Origin: Chloroflexota bacterium
GTDB lineage: Bacteria; Chloroflexota; Anaerolineae; 4572-78
NCBI GenBank assembly: GCA_024278015.1
Contig: JAJRUC010000483.1
Coordinates: forward strand, 1-7,521
DNA length: 7,521 nucleotides
Direction of reading: 5' to 3'
The position numbers were made by a program, and so were the translations under genes. Shown piece after piece: positions 1 to 6,239 of the stretch (positions are counted from its first letter, which is position 1; the number at the start of each line of letters is the position of its first letter). Below the pieces are notes generated by a model, which ran no database searches, had not been told where the DNA came from, and worked only from the letters and a program-made list of their open reading frames with translations.

Positions 1-4
1 AGAA

Positions 5-118
5 TTGACTGATGGACGAAAACCCCCTCCCCAACCCTCCCCCTTTAAAGAGGGGAGGGAGCAAAATTCCCTCTCCCCTTGGGGGAGAGGGGGAAAGACA
101 ATTTGTCCCATCAGTCAA
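5..118. mobile_element. Short MITE-like element with 11-bp terminal inverted repeats and two C/G hairpins
   Basis: The ends are perfect inverted repeats: TTGACTGATGG at 5-15 and its complement CCATCAGTCAA at 108-118. Between them lie two strong hairpins. One pairs CCCTCCCC (35-42) with GGGGAGGG (52-59) around a CTTTAAAG core. The other pairs CCCTCTCCCC (69-78) with GGGGAGAGGG (82-91) around a 4-nt loop. No plausible protein is encoded, so this is a non-autonomous repeat rather than an insertion sequence. A target duplication cannot be judged because only four bases lie to its left. The right end falls exactly where the HicA reading frame begins to look like HicA, so the element appears to have landed at the 5' end of that gene. 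The family is not recognised; whether other genomic copies exist cannot be seen from here. Confidence 0.6.
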
Positions 119-309
119 AAATTACCACCACCGATAAATTATTGCTGTCGCTCGGCTTTGAAAAACGGCAACGAGGCAGTCACGCCACTTACATCCTCAA
201 AAAACAGGGACGCATCACCATTCCATTTCGCAAGCCTTTCATATTGCCGGTGTATGTCAAAGAAGTCCTGAATTTGTTGGATGAAATGGACTTGTCAGCG
301 AATGAGTAA
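103..309 (+). CDS. hicA: HicA-type toxin (mRNA interferase) with a 5' end supplied by the upstream repeat
   Basis: HicA toxins are small double-stranded-RNA-binding-fold ribonucleases that cleave mRNA and are neutralised by HicB. The core from Lys at 118 onward matches the family: an ITTTDKLLLSLGFE helix, then RQRGSH with the catalytic-type His encoded at 181-183, then a strand ending in RITIPF and a C-terminal helix KEVLNLLDEMD. There is no ATG in the open frame (the preceding stop is TAA at 46-48). Candidate starts are TTG at 79 and TTG at 103. I prefer 103 because the purine stretch GAGAGGGGG (85-93) sits 9 nt upstream and the resulting 68-residue protein has normal HicA length. Both start and ribosome-binding stretch lie in the inserted repeat, so the native start appears lost. 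The gene may be expressed from the element or may be a 5'-truncated pseudogene. hicB follows after 16 nt. Confidence 0.6.
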   Translation: MSHQSKITTTDKLLLSLGFEKRQRGSHATYILKKQGRITIPFRKPFILPVYVKEVLNLLDEMDLSANE

Positions 310-325
310 ACAGAGGCGCACTAAC

Positions 326-724
326 ATGATGAATTTGGAAGATTATCTGCAATTACCGTACACCATCGAAGTGGTCAAGGATGAAAGTGGCAAGCAGTCC
401 GGGTGGTTCGCGCGGGTGGTTGAACTTCCGGGGTGCATGACGCAAGCCGACACCTTTGCAGACCTGTCAGAAATGATACATGATGCGCTGGCGGCCTGGC
501 TGGAAAGTGCGCTGGAAGACGGCGAGCAAATTCCGTTGCCGCGCCCGGCAGAGAATTACAGTGGTCGCTTCGTGGTTCGTATTCCAAAATCATTGCATCG
601 GGAACTGGTAGAAATGGCCCGGCGCGATGGCGTTAGCCTGAATACCTTTGTCAATGCGGCCCTGGGAAAAGCAGTGGGCCATACAGCAGGGCTTCACAAC
701 CCGAAAATGAAACTGGCGGCCTGA
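326..724 (+). CDS. hicB: HicB-family antitoxin
   Basis: This is the antitoxin partner of the upstream HicA toxin. HicB proteins bind and block the toxin through an RNase-H-like N-terminal domain and usually autoregulate the operon through a C-terminal DNA-binding domain. In this 132-residue protein the N-terminal part carries the typical pattern YTIEVVKDE, then GWFARVVELPGCMTQADT (about residues 12-43), then a helix ending in ALAAWLESALEDGEQIPLP. Residues about 79-117 (SGRFVVRIPKSLHRELVEMA, then GVSLNTFVNAALGKAV) are a ribbon-helix-helix domain. ATG at 326 is chosen because GAGGCG lies about 8 nt upstream and the upstream part of the longer frame is out of family; the adjacent ATG at 329 is equally possible. 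It is intact, unlike the start of its toxin partner. Confidence 0.88.
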   Translation: MMNLEDYLQLPYTIEVVKDESGKQSGWFARVVELPGCMTQADTFADLSEMIHDALAAWLESALEDGEQIPLPRPAENYSGRFVVRIPKSLHRELVEMARRDGVSLNTFVNAALGKAVGHTAGLHNPKMKLAA

Positions 725-1004
725 ACATCGCCACCCAAAATCGGAACCCGTCCACTATTAGCGGCTGATTCAGCCATTTTTTACAATGCACCTTCATTTT
801 GATTTGCCGGCCCCCATCTACAAAAAGTTCATCCCCCCGCCGGACTCCACCCAACTGGCAGACCCGCTCAACCTGCCCGCCGAAGGCCGGCGGCGGCGCT
901 GCGCGCAAAGCCTGCACCGCCACGGGCCGGCTCAAACCTCGCCACAAGGCGCCGGCATCGGCGCTGAAAAACAGGCCCGCGTAAACGATTGTTGTTACAG
1001 GCAT
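651..1004 (-). CDS. Doubtful minus-strand ORF with an excellent Shine-Dalgarno
   Basis: On the minus strand AAGGAGG (1016-1010) precedes an ATG at 1004 by 5 nt, a near-ideal initiation signal. The 117-residue ORF begins MPVTTIVYAGLFF and runs antisense through the methyltransferase remnant, ending inside hicB. I recognise no domain, and most of its length is antisense to sequence that looks like another gene's relic. The most likely reading is that only the first 20-25 codons are the true 5' end of a gene whose body was deleted. A genuine small gene cannot be excluded. Confidence 0.2.
   Translation of the reverse strand: MPVTTIVYAGLFFSADAGALWRGLSRPVAVQALRAAPPPAFGGQVERVCQLGGVRRGDELFVDGGRQIKMKVHCKKWLNQPLIVDGFRFWVAMFRPPVSFSGCEALLYGPLLFPGPH
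763..782 (+). terminator. Weak rho-independent terminator candidate after hicB
   Basis: GGCTG (763-767), an ATT loop and CAGCC (771-775) are followed by A and a run of six T (777-782). The 5-bp stem is short, but the T-tract is in place and it lies 38 nt past the hicB stop, as expected for the end of a hicAB transcript. Confidence 0.4.
786..985 (+). pseudogene. Decayed N-terminal fragment of a class I SAM-dependent methyltransferase (scar)
   Basis: Frame 3 starting at 786 reads HFDLPAPIYKKFIPPPDS, then LADPLNLPAEGR. This closely follows the N-terminus of class I methyltransferases of the form HFDxLAPxYDRxIPPPD...LLxLPxxGRLLDAGGGTGR. The expected SAM-binding glycine motif is missing in that frame. 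In the next frame a nearby stretch reads AGGGAAR, reminiscent of AGGGTGR, suggesting a small deletion with frameshift near 885-890. Nothing methyltransferase-like continues afterwards and the open frame runs into the promoter of the next gene. I read 786 to about 905 as the remnant and the rest, to about 985, as unassigned scar sequence. The assignment rests on pattern memory of a short stretch only. Confidence 0.35.
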
Positions 1005-1017
1005 ACATACCTCCTTA

Positions 1018-1047
1018 TTGCCATCTGAACGCCTTCAGGCCTATAAT
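1018..1047 (+). promoter_or_regulatory. Sigma70-type promoter of the FHA-folC operon
   Basis: TTGCCA (1018-1023, five of six to consensus) and TATAAT (1042-1047, perfect) are separated by 18 nt. The predicted transcription start near 1054 leaves a leader of about 30 nt before ATG 1085. This supports ATG 1085 over the TTG at 989, which would lie upstream of the promoter. Confidence 0.65.
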
Positions 1048-1084
1048 AGCAGGAACCCGCGCCAAAAGCCGGTTTTCTGCAACT

Positions 1085-3778
1085 ATGAAAATAATTTTAG
1101 CCAACGCGCCGACGCCAACCGAATATACCCTGCACAAGCAATCCGTCATCCTGGGCAGCGCCGCCGATGCTGATATCCGCCTGTCGGGCGAAAAGGTTGC
1201 CCCCTATCACGCCACCATCTGGCAAAATCGGGGGGTATTCGCCGTTAGCGGCTGGAACGCCCGCCAGAAAGTAGAAGTGAACAACACTCCCATCACCCAA
1301 TCGCAACGATTATGGGCAGGCGATACCATCAAACTGGGGGAGATTGAGCTGGTTTTTTCCCCGGACCAGGCCTCATCTGCCGAACCGGGCCGCCACGCTA
1401 CGGCCGGCCCCGTCGATGCCGCATCCGCGCCCGTCGAGGCCGCCACTTCGACGCCGGTTAATTTCGGCCGCATCCTGGCCGGGCTTCTGAATCCCCGCAG
1501 ACAGCAACGCCCGTCCGCTTCGGCGGCGAGTGCGGCCGACCAAGTATTAACCGCCATGCAAACCGCCAATCGAAACGACAACGCCCATTATACCATTGAA
1601 ACGGACAATTCTTGTAACCGGGCCGACGCGCCCCCCCCGGCAGTTGACCAGGCGGCGGCGTGGGCGTTCCAATGCATCACCATGCTGTTCGATTATGATG
1701 TTCTGCTTGAAAATATCTGGACAGAGCAGGTTATTTTGCACCTTATCCGGGAGAACATTGCCGATTATATTGCCGCCAAAATGGTTTATGAACAAACCGA
1801 CCCGGCGAAGCCGCTGAACAAAGCCGAATTGGCCCAGGCCAAACGGGATATCCGGCGGCAAAAATACAGGCACTTGATGCTGGAGACGGATGTTTTTAAA
1901 CACAAATTGGGGTTGGATGATGTTGAACAGCAATGGCTGAAGCGTTTGCCGCTAAGCCGGCCCGCCGACTATTTGCACGAACCCTATCCCAGGTTCAGAA
2001 AAACCGCCTTTTTGACCTTTTTGACCGACGTGACGAAACGGCTTCCCCGCGAAGTGGGGGCGCTGGTGTGGGAAAAATATTATCAACTGCAAGCGGCTGA
2101 TTTATCCGCCTTTTTGGCCGCGACGGATATTTTGCAAACGCTCTCGCCGCAACGGTATCAGGATAAACGCCGGCCCATCCCCCTGTGGCGGGCCAAACTG
2201 GCCTTTGTGGTGGGGGGCTGCTACTACCTGCTCAATGTCGTTTCCAGAGATTCGCGGGGGCGTTTGCTGGCCTTTAAGCCGGGCAAACCGGATGACCCCG
2301 GCGAACAATTGACGCTGATGCCGGTGAAGGACAAACTTGTTGACCAGCAAGGCCGCACCGTTAAAATCACGTCGAAAGGGTTGGTTACTATCACTGCCGG
2401 GCAGGGCAAGCAACAAATAAAACTCCTGAGACCCACCCCGGCCAGCCGCATAAAAGCCCAAATAGCGGCCATTTTGCACCAAACTTCGGTATTAGGCCCG
2501 GTTTCCAGCTCGCCGGACCTGGATTTGGCGTTGTGTCCGCGCGCAGAACATCCCTTTTTGATAAAACAACTGGCCCCGGCCACCCGGTCTGAACTGGGCA
2601 AACTGGCCGATGTGCCCATCATTATCAATTGGGATTTGCAGCCGGATACCGGCTTGCTGGCCGAGGTGCGCAGCAGCCACCGGGGGGTGGGGCATCACGC
2701 CCTCACCGTTTTCAGAACCCGGCGCAACTTTGTGTTCGATATGTCGGCTGCGTTTTTTAACCCCGCCTGGGCCATGCAATTAAGCCAAATCATCAGCCGG
2801 GAAACAACCTCTACCTGCTCATTGATGGCCCGGTTTTCGCCCACAGCAGCGTTGGCCCCCCGGCCCATCCCCCTGCAAATACAAGGCGGGGCGGCCTTTC
2901 GGCGGGCGATTCAGCCGCACAAGCCGGCAGTTGAGGCCGCTGCCGAGGCCATCATCACCGATGTAGCCGCCATCAACGCCGCGCTGGGCTACCTGGCCCG
3001 GCAGCGCATCTTTGCTACACTGCCCGATATGCTGCTGATTTACCGGGGATTGCACCATCATCTTTATGAACCGGGCGAAACATTGCAATACGCCCTGCGC
3101 TCCATGATGCAAAATCAACAACGCCGGCAGGCCAAAGCCATTGCCGCTTTTATAAAATCGCGAAGCACAGCTACGCTTGATTTGCTTTACACACCGGAAA
3201 ACGGCTTCGATATTCCGGCTGCGGTCCTGATGCAGATTTCGATAAAATTATCGGCTTTGGCTCAATCTCTGGCTGCCCTCAACGCCGGTGCGGACGACAA
3301 GGCCCAAAATAAATCAACCTTAATTCGGGATATGCGCGCCCTGACCAATGCGCTGCGTCCTGCCCGGGAAATGGCGGCTTCACCATCGGCGGCCATGCCG
3401 TTTGAAGGCGAAATAAAAGCCGCCTTAAGCCGCAACCGAGACAAGTTTCAACTTAAAACCCTGAATTTGCGCGCCGCGCCAAAATCATCAAACAAGTACG
3501 AGTTATTTCTGTGCCATATTGCCCCCCCCAAAGCATCGCTTTTGCGCTTTATGAACGCCACCGATGACGGGTATATTCGCCCCTTAACCTGGAGCATTGT
3601 GCAAAACAGTCGGGGCCACTTGCAGCTAACGCTCAGAGACAGCCGTCCGCCCATTCGCCAACTGTATCGACACAATCAACGCGCGCTGGCAAAACTGGTT
3701 GCGCAAGATTATCTTGACGCCTACGCCGCAGGCGTTATCCGGTTCTCTAAAAATCTGGTAGCCCTGCTCAAATTATAG
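1085..3778 (+). CDS. Large FHA-domain protein with an unassigned C-terminal region
   Basis: This 897-residue protein has an N-terminal forkhead-associated (FHA) fold at about residues 1-94: VILGSAADADIRL, then VAPYHATI, then VEVNNTPI and AGDTIKLGEIELVF. FHA domains normally bind phosphothreonine peptides. Here the usual pocket residues are altered: GS replaces GR at 24-25, and Ala39-Pro40 replace the Ser-Arg before the conserved His42. Residues about 95-190 are a low-complexity Ala/Pro/Ser-rich linker. Residues about 190-897 are well-ordered sequence I cannot assign; the most motif-like part is RSSHRGVGHHALTVFR (529-544) with FVFDMSAAFFNPAWAM (549-564). No signal peptide or convincing membrane segment is visible, so it is probably cytoplasmic. 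ATG 1085 is chosen because a good promoter lies at 1018-1047 and the FHA fold starts at once; there is no clear Shine-Dalgarno. The protein ends 14 nt before folC. Confidence 0.85.
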   Translation: MKIILANAPTPTEYTLHKQSVILGSAADADIRLSGEKVAPYHATIWQNRGVFAVSGWNARQKVEVNNTPITQSQRLWAGDTIKLGEIELVFSPDQASSAEPGRHATAGPVDAASAPVEAATSTPVNFGRILAGLLNPRRQQRPSASAASAADQVLTAMQTANRNDNAHYTIETDNSCNRADAPPPAVDQAAAWAFQCITMLFDYDVLLENIWTEQVILHLIRENIADYIAAKMVYEQTDPAKPLNKAELAQAKRDIRRQKYRHLMLETDVFKHKLGLDDVEQQWLKRLPLSRPADYLHEPYPRFRKTAFLTFLTDVTKRLPREVGALVWEKYYQLQAADLSAFLAATDILQTLSPQRYQDKRRPIPLWRAKLAFVVGGCYYLLNVVSRDSRGRLLAFKPGKPDDPGEQLTLMPVKDKLVDQQGRTVKITSKGLVTITAGQGKQQIKLLRPTPASRIKAQIAAILHQTSVLGPVSSSPDLDLALCPRAEHPFLIKQLAPATRSELGKLADVPIIINWDLQPDTGLLAEVRSSHRGVGHHALTVFRTRRNFVFDMSAAFFNPAWAMQLSQIISRETTSTCSLMARFSPTAALAPRPIPLQIQGGAAFRRAIQPHKPAVEAAAEAIITDVAAINAALGYLARQRIFATLPDMLLIYRGLHHHLYEPGETLQYALRSMMQNQQRRQAKAIAAFIKSRSTATLDLLYTPENGFDIPAAVLMQISIKLSALAQSLAALNAGADDKAQNKSTLIRDMRALTNALRPAREMAASPSAAMPFEGEIKAALSRNRDKFQLKTLNLRAAPKSSNKYELFLCHIAPPKASLLRFMNATDDGYIRPLTWSIVQNSRGHLQLTLRDSRPPIRQLYRHNQRALAKLVAQDYLDAYAAGVIRFSKNLVALLKL

Positions 3779-3792
3779 AGAGAGATTTTCTT

Positions 3793-5130
3793 ATGACCCC
3801 CTTCAAAACCTATAAAGAAGTCCTGAATTATATTTACAGCCACACCAATTTTGAACGAAAACAAATGCCAAAATACAATATGACCACCCTGGATTTGTCG
3901 CGCATCACCGGCGTTATGGAGAAAATCGGCCGGCCGCATCAAAAATATCCGGTTATGCTGATAGCGGGCACCAAAGGCAAGGGGTCTACGGCGGCTATGT
4001 GTCACAGTATGCTTGTGGCCGCCGGATACAAAACCGGGCTGTACAGTTCGCCGCACCTGCATACTTTTCGGGAGCGTATTCGGATAAACAATGATTTGAT
4101 AAGCGAAGAGGATGTGCTGGCTCTGGTGAACGGCCTGCGCGGTTATTTTGACGAGGTGATGGGCCTGACTGCCTGGGAAATTATGACCACCCTGGCCTTT
4201 AAAGCCTTCGCCGGCAAAAAAGTTGACATCGCAGTGCTGGAGGTGGGGCTGGGGGGCAGGCTGGACGCCACCAATATCACCACCCCGGCGGTGTCGGTCA
4301 TTACCCCCATCAGCTACGACCACACCCACTTGCTGGGCAACACTCTGTCGAAAATTGCCGGTGAGAAGGCGGGCATCATCAAGGAAGGGGGGCTGGTAGT
4401 GAGCGGGTATCAATACCCGGAGGCCATGACCGTTATTGAAGCGGTGTGCCGGGAAAAGAAGGCTCGCTTACGCGCCGTTGAAGACGAAATGAACTGCCGG
4501 GTGGGGCGCACCTCGCTACAGGGCCAAACGATTTTTGCCAACGGAGAGGCGTATCATTTGGCGTTGCTGGGCCGGCATCAGGCCCACAACGCCTGCACCG
4601 CCCTGATGGCTATCGACGCTCTGCAAAACGAAACCCCGCTGCAAATTTCGGCGGAAGCGCGGGCCGCCGGACTGGCGACGGTTCGCTGGCCGGGCCGGCT
4701 GGAAATATTGAATCAAGCGCCGTTGCTGCTGCTTGACGGGGCCATGAACGGCGATTCGGCCCGGAAATTGCGCCAAACGCTCCAGCATTACTTCCCCGGC
4801 AGGGCCGTTATTTACGTTGTGGGGGTTTCCAGAGACCACGATTATCGCGTTATTCTGGAGGAATTGTTGCCGCACAGCCGCCACGTCATCGCCACCCAGG
4901 CCAACCATCCCCGCGCTACGCCGCCGGAAACGCTGGCTGCCGTGGCCCACACCCTGGGCTATCAAATTGATGCGGCCGGTTCGGTAGAGCAAGCCTTGCA
5001 GCAAGCCGTCAATTCGGCAAACGATACCGGCCTGATATGCGTAACCGGCTCGCTGTTTTGCGTGGCCGATGCCCGGCTGGCGTGGTTTAAGCAAGCCGAT
5101 TTGCCCCTGCCCGCCGTAGACCCGGTATGA
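3793..5130 (+). CDS. folC: Folylpolyglutamate synthase / dihydrofolate synthase
   Basis: FolC adds glutamate to folates (and in bifunctional forms to dihydropteroate) using ATP, giving the polyglutamylated cofactor retained in the cytoplasm. The 445-residue length is normal. Visible Mur-ligase-family motifs are the P-loop GTKGKGST (59-66), SSPHLHTFRERIRIN (85-99), EVGLGGRLDATN (150-161), SYDHTHLLG (174-182), EKAGIIKEG (191-199, the area of the carbamylated lysine in homologues) and LLGRHQAHNACTAL (258-271). In the C-terminal domain the normally conserved DGAHNP reads DGAMNG (315-320), and the DKD-like motif reads DHD (348-350). AGAGAGAGA (3777-3785) precedes ATG 3793 by 7 nt. It lies 14 nt behind the FHA gene and has no separate promoter that I can see, so it is probably cotranscribed. 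Whether it has one or both activities cannot be read from sequence. Confidence 0.93.
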   Translation: MTPFKTYKEVLNYIYSHTNFERKQMPKYNMTTLDLSRITGVMEKIGRPHQKYPVMLIAGTKGKGSTAAMCHSMLVAAGYKTGLYSSPHLHTFRERIRINNDLISEEDVLALVNGLRGYFDEVMGLTAWEIMTTLAFKAFAGKKVDIAVLEVGLGGRLDATNITTPAVSVITPISYDHTHLLGNTLSKIAGEKAGIIKEGGLVVSGYQYPEAMTVIEAVCREKKARLRAVEDEMNCRVGRTSLQGQTIFANGEAYHLALLGRHQAHNACTALMAIDALQNETPLQISAEARAAGLATVRWPGRLEILNQAPLLLLDGAMNGDSARKLRQTLQHYFPGRAVIYVVGVSRDHDYRVILEELLPHSRHVIATQANHPRATPPETLAAVAHTLGYQIDAAGSVEQALQQAVNSANDTGLICVTGSLFCVADARLAWFKQADLPLPAVDPV

Positions 5131-5219
5131 AACAAACTCCGCGCGCCTGGTCATTCGATTGGCCTTTTGGCCGGGGTTTATTTGAACGGCTTGGCGGCTG
5201 CGGTTATTCTGTTTTTTGA
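5127..5219 (+). CDS. Tiny ORF starting in the folC stop codon (doubtful)
   Basis: An ATG overlaps the folC stop as ATGA (5127-5130), the classical arrangement for translational coupling. It opens a 30-codon frame beginning MKQTPRAWSFDWPFGRGLFE and ending at TGA 5217-5219, inside the 3' end of the convergent methyltransferase gene. No homology is recognised. It may be the stub of a former operon member or simply chance. Confidence 0.15.
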   Translation: MKQTPRAWSFDWPFGRGLFERLGGCGYSVF

Positions 5220-5980
5220 GCTATGGCAATGAGCGCTGTCCCGAACGGAAAATTAAACAACCGCATCAACCCGGCTTCCAGTTTGCCCACCAGCGTCAGC
5301 GCGCTGTTTACCGGCGGCGATGTCGGCTCCATTTCCACCTGATATTCCTCTTCCTGCAAATGATGCGAGGCCAGTTCCGGTTCGTTGCCCCGCCGGAGCA
5401 TAATCAGCGGCGCGGCCAACGGAAAGACGAAGAAATTATTGTAGCTGAGGCGTTTCACTTCAAAACCGGCCTGAATCAGTCTGGTTTTTAGCTCTTTGGC
5501 GGTGTAGCGACGCTTGTGAGCGTTGATGACATCGTTGTTTGACCACAGAAACATAAACGCCGGAACCGTGACCACCAGATGGCCGCCCGGCCGCAGCACC
5601 CGGTACGCTTCTTGCAAAACGGCCAGATCGTCATCCACGTGTTCAATCACATCCAGCGCCGAGGCCACATCAAACGAGCCGTCATCAAACGGAAACGGGT
5701 CTTGCGCGTCGAACAAATCCACATCGTAACCGCGCAGACGGGCTTCCCGCACGGGGCGCGGGTCAACTTCCAGCCCCTTCACCTGCCCGTACCGGCTCAA
5801 ATGATGAATCATATTGCCCGCGCCGCAGCCGATGTCCAGCAAATTCAGGCCGCTGGTGCGGGGCAAAACCTGTTGCATCAGGGTATTGATGACCAATGTT
5901 CGGCCGGCAAACCACCAATGTGAGTCTTCAACTATTTGGTCCGGGATGGGCGCATCGGCAATGGGGGGTAAATTAGTCAT
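5204..5980 (-). CDS. Class I SAM-dependent methyltransferase (Methyltransf_11/23 type)
   Basis: This 258-residue protein transfers a methyl group from S-adenosylmethionine to an unknown small-molecule or lipid-linked acceptor. It has an HWWF motif (21-24) followed by GR, typical of a broad family often found among cell-surface and lipid-linked sugar genes. SAM-binding motif I is LLDIGCGAGN (47-56) and the acidic ribose-binding residue is in GLEVD (69-73). The FDVASALDVIEHVDDD segment (103-118) and LRPGGHLVVTVPAF (129-142) correspond to motifs II-III. HKRRYTAKEL (155-164) is the usual substrate-side segment. The C-terminal part (about 180-258) includes hydrophobic stretches FFVFPLAAPLIML and LFNFPFGTALIAIA that could contact membrane or lipid. 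ATG 5980 is preceded by AGAGG (5990-5986) with a 5-nt gap. It converges with folC. A mobile-looking element lies 22 nt upstream of its start. Confidence 0.9.
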   Translation of the reverse strand: MTNLPPIADAPIPDQIVEDSHWWFAGRTLVINTLMQQVLPRTSGLNLLDIGCGAGNMIHHLSRYGQVKGLEVDPRPVREARLRGYDVDLFDAQDPFPFDDGSFDVASALDVIEHVDDDLAVLQEAYRVLRPGGHLVVTVPAFMFLWSNNDVINAHKRRYTAKELKTRLIQAGFEVKRLSYNNFFVFPLAAPLIMLRRGNEPELASHHLQEEEYQVEMEPTSPPVNSALTLVGKLEAGLMRLFNFPFGTALIAIAQKTE

Positions 5981-6002
5981 GGCTGCCTCTATTCATTAAT
6001 CG

Positions 6003-6121
6003 CAGAACTTACGCAGTTGCGGTAAATCACGGTGTTCTACCCCTTCCCCCCGCTTGAGGGCGCGAAGCGGTTTCTTCATCAGGGACTGAGGGGGTAAAAT
6101 GCCGCAACCGCGCAAGTCCTG
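6003..6121. mobile_element. MITE with 20-bp imperfect inverted repeats and a 5-bp target duplication
   Basis: The left end CAGAACTTACGCAGTTGCGG (6003-6022) matches the complement of the right end (6102-6121, CAGGACTTGCGCGGTTGCGG) at 17 of 20 positions. The element is flanked by a perfect direct repeat AATCG at 5998-6002 and 6122-6126, the expected target-site duplication. The interior is C/G-rich with a hairpin CCGCTT (6050-6055) / AAGCGG (6065-6070), and TACCCC (6038-6043) can pair with GGGGTA (6091-6096). At 119 bp it has no coding capacity and must have been mobilised by a transposase elsewhere. All differences between its ends are A/G, consistent with ageing after insertion. It lies between two minus-strand genes. 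Confidence 0.72.
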
Positions 6122-6201
6122 AATCGGTTCAACCGACGGTTTGTTTCACCCGTCAGGCCGTCTCATTCTAACCCGGTTGCCGCCGGTATGGCAAATTCCG
6201 G

Positions 6202-6239
6202 AATACCCCGTTTCTCTCCGGGGCCGGTTTCCGGGTATT
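6202..6239. repeat. Inverted-repeat structure at the thiolase stop codon
   Basis: AATACCCCG (6202-6210) pairs at eight of nine positions with CCGGGTATT (6231-6239). CCCCG (6206-6210) can alternatively pair with CGGGG (6219-6223). The structure covers the end of the minus-strand thiolase gene (stop complement at 6238-6240). There is no U-tract on the minus strand after it, so if it acts at the 3' end it is not a classical intrinsic terminator. Confidence 0.3.

Noticed and set aside
5..118. CRISPR-like or tandem repeat array
   Set aside because: The C/G-rich blocks are inverted hairpin arms, not direct repeats with spacers.
5..271. 88-residue + strand ORF across the first repeat and hicA
   Set aside because: It starts at a TTG inside the inverted repeat and runs out of frame through the HicA coding sequence; its composition is that of a shadow frame.
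989..1084. N-terminal extension of the FHA protein from TTG 989
   Set aside because: The promoter with TATAAT at 1042-1047 lies inside this extension, the residues show no homology, and the FHA fold begins directly after ATG 1085.
3721..4413. 230-residue minus-strand ORF
   Set aside because: It is antisense to the start of folC, which has clear family motifs; the ORF has no recognisable domain.
4516..5154. 212-residue minus-strand ORF
   Set aside because: It lies entirely opposite the second half of folC and is explained by codon bias of that gene.
5161..5172. GGCC-TTTT-GGCC hairpin between the convergent folC and methyltransferase genes
   Set aside because: Only four base pairs with no adjacent T-tract on either strand, too weak to call as a bidirectional terminator.
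6124..6154. Small hairpins TCGGTT/AACCGA and GACGG/CCGTC downstream of the thiolase gene
   Set aside because: Short stems without a U-tract on the minus strand; the first also overlaps the target duplication of the MITE, so it is at least partly a by-product of insertion.
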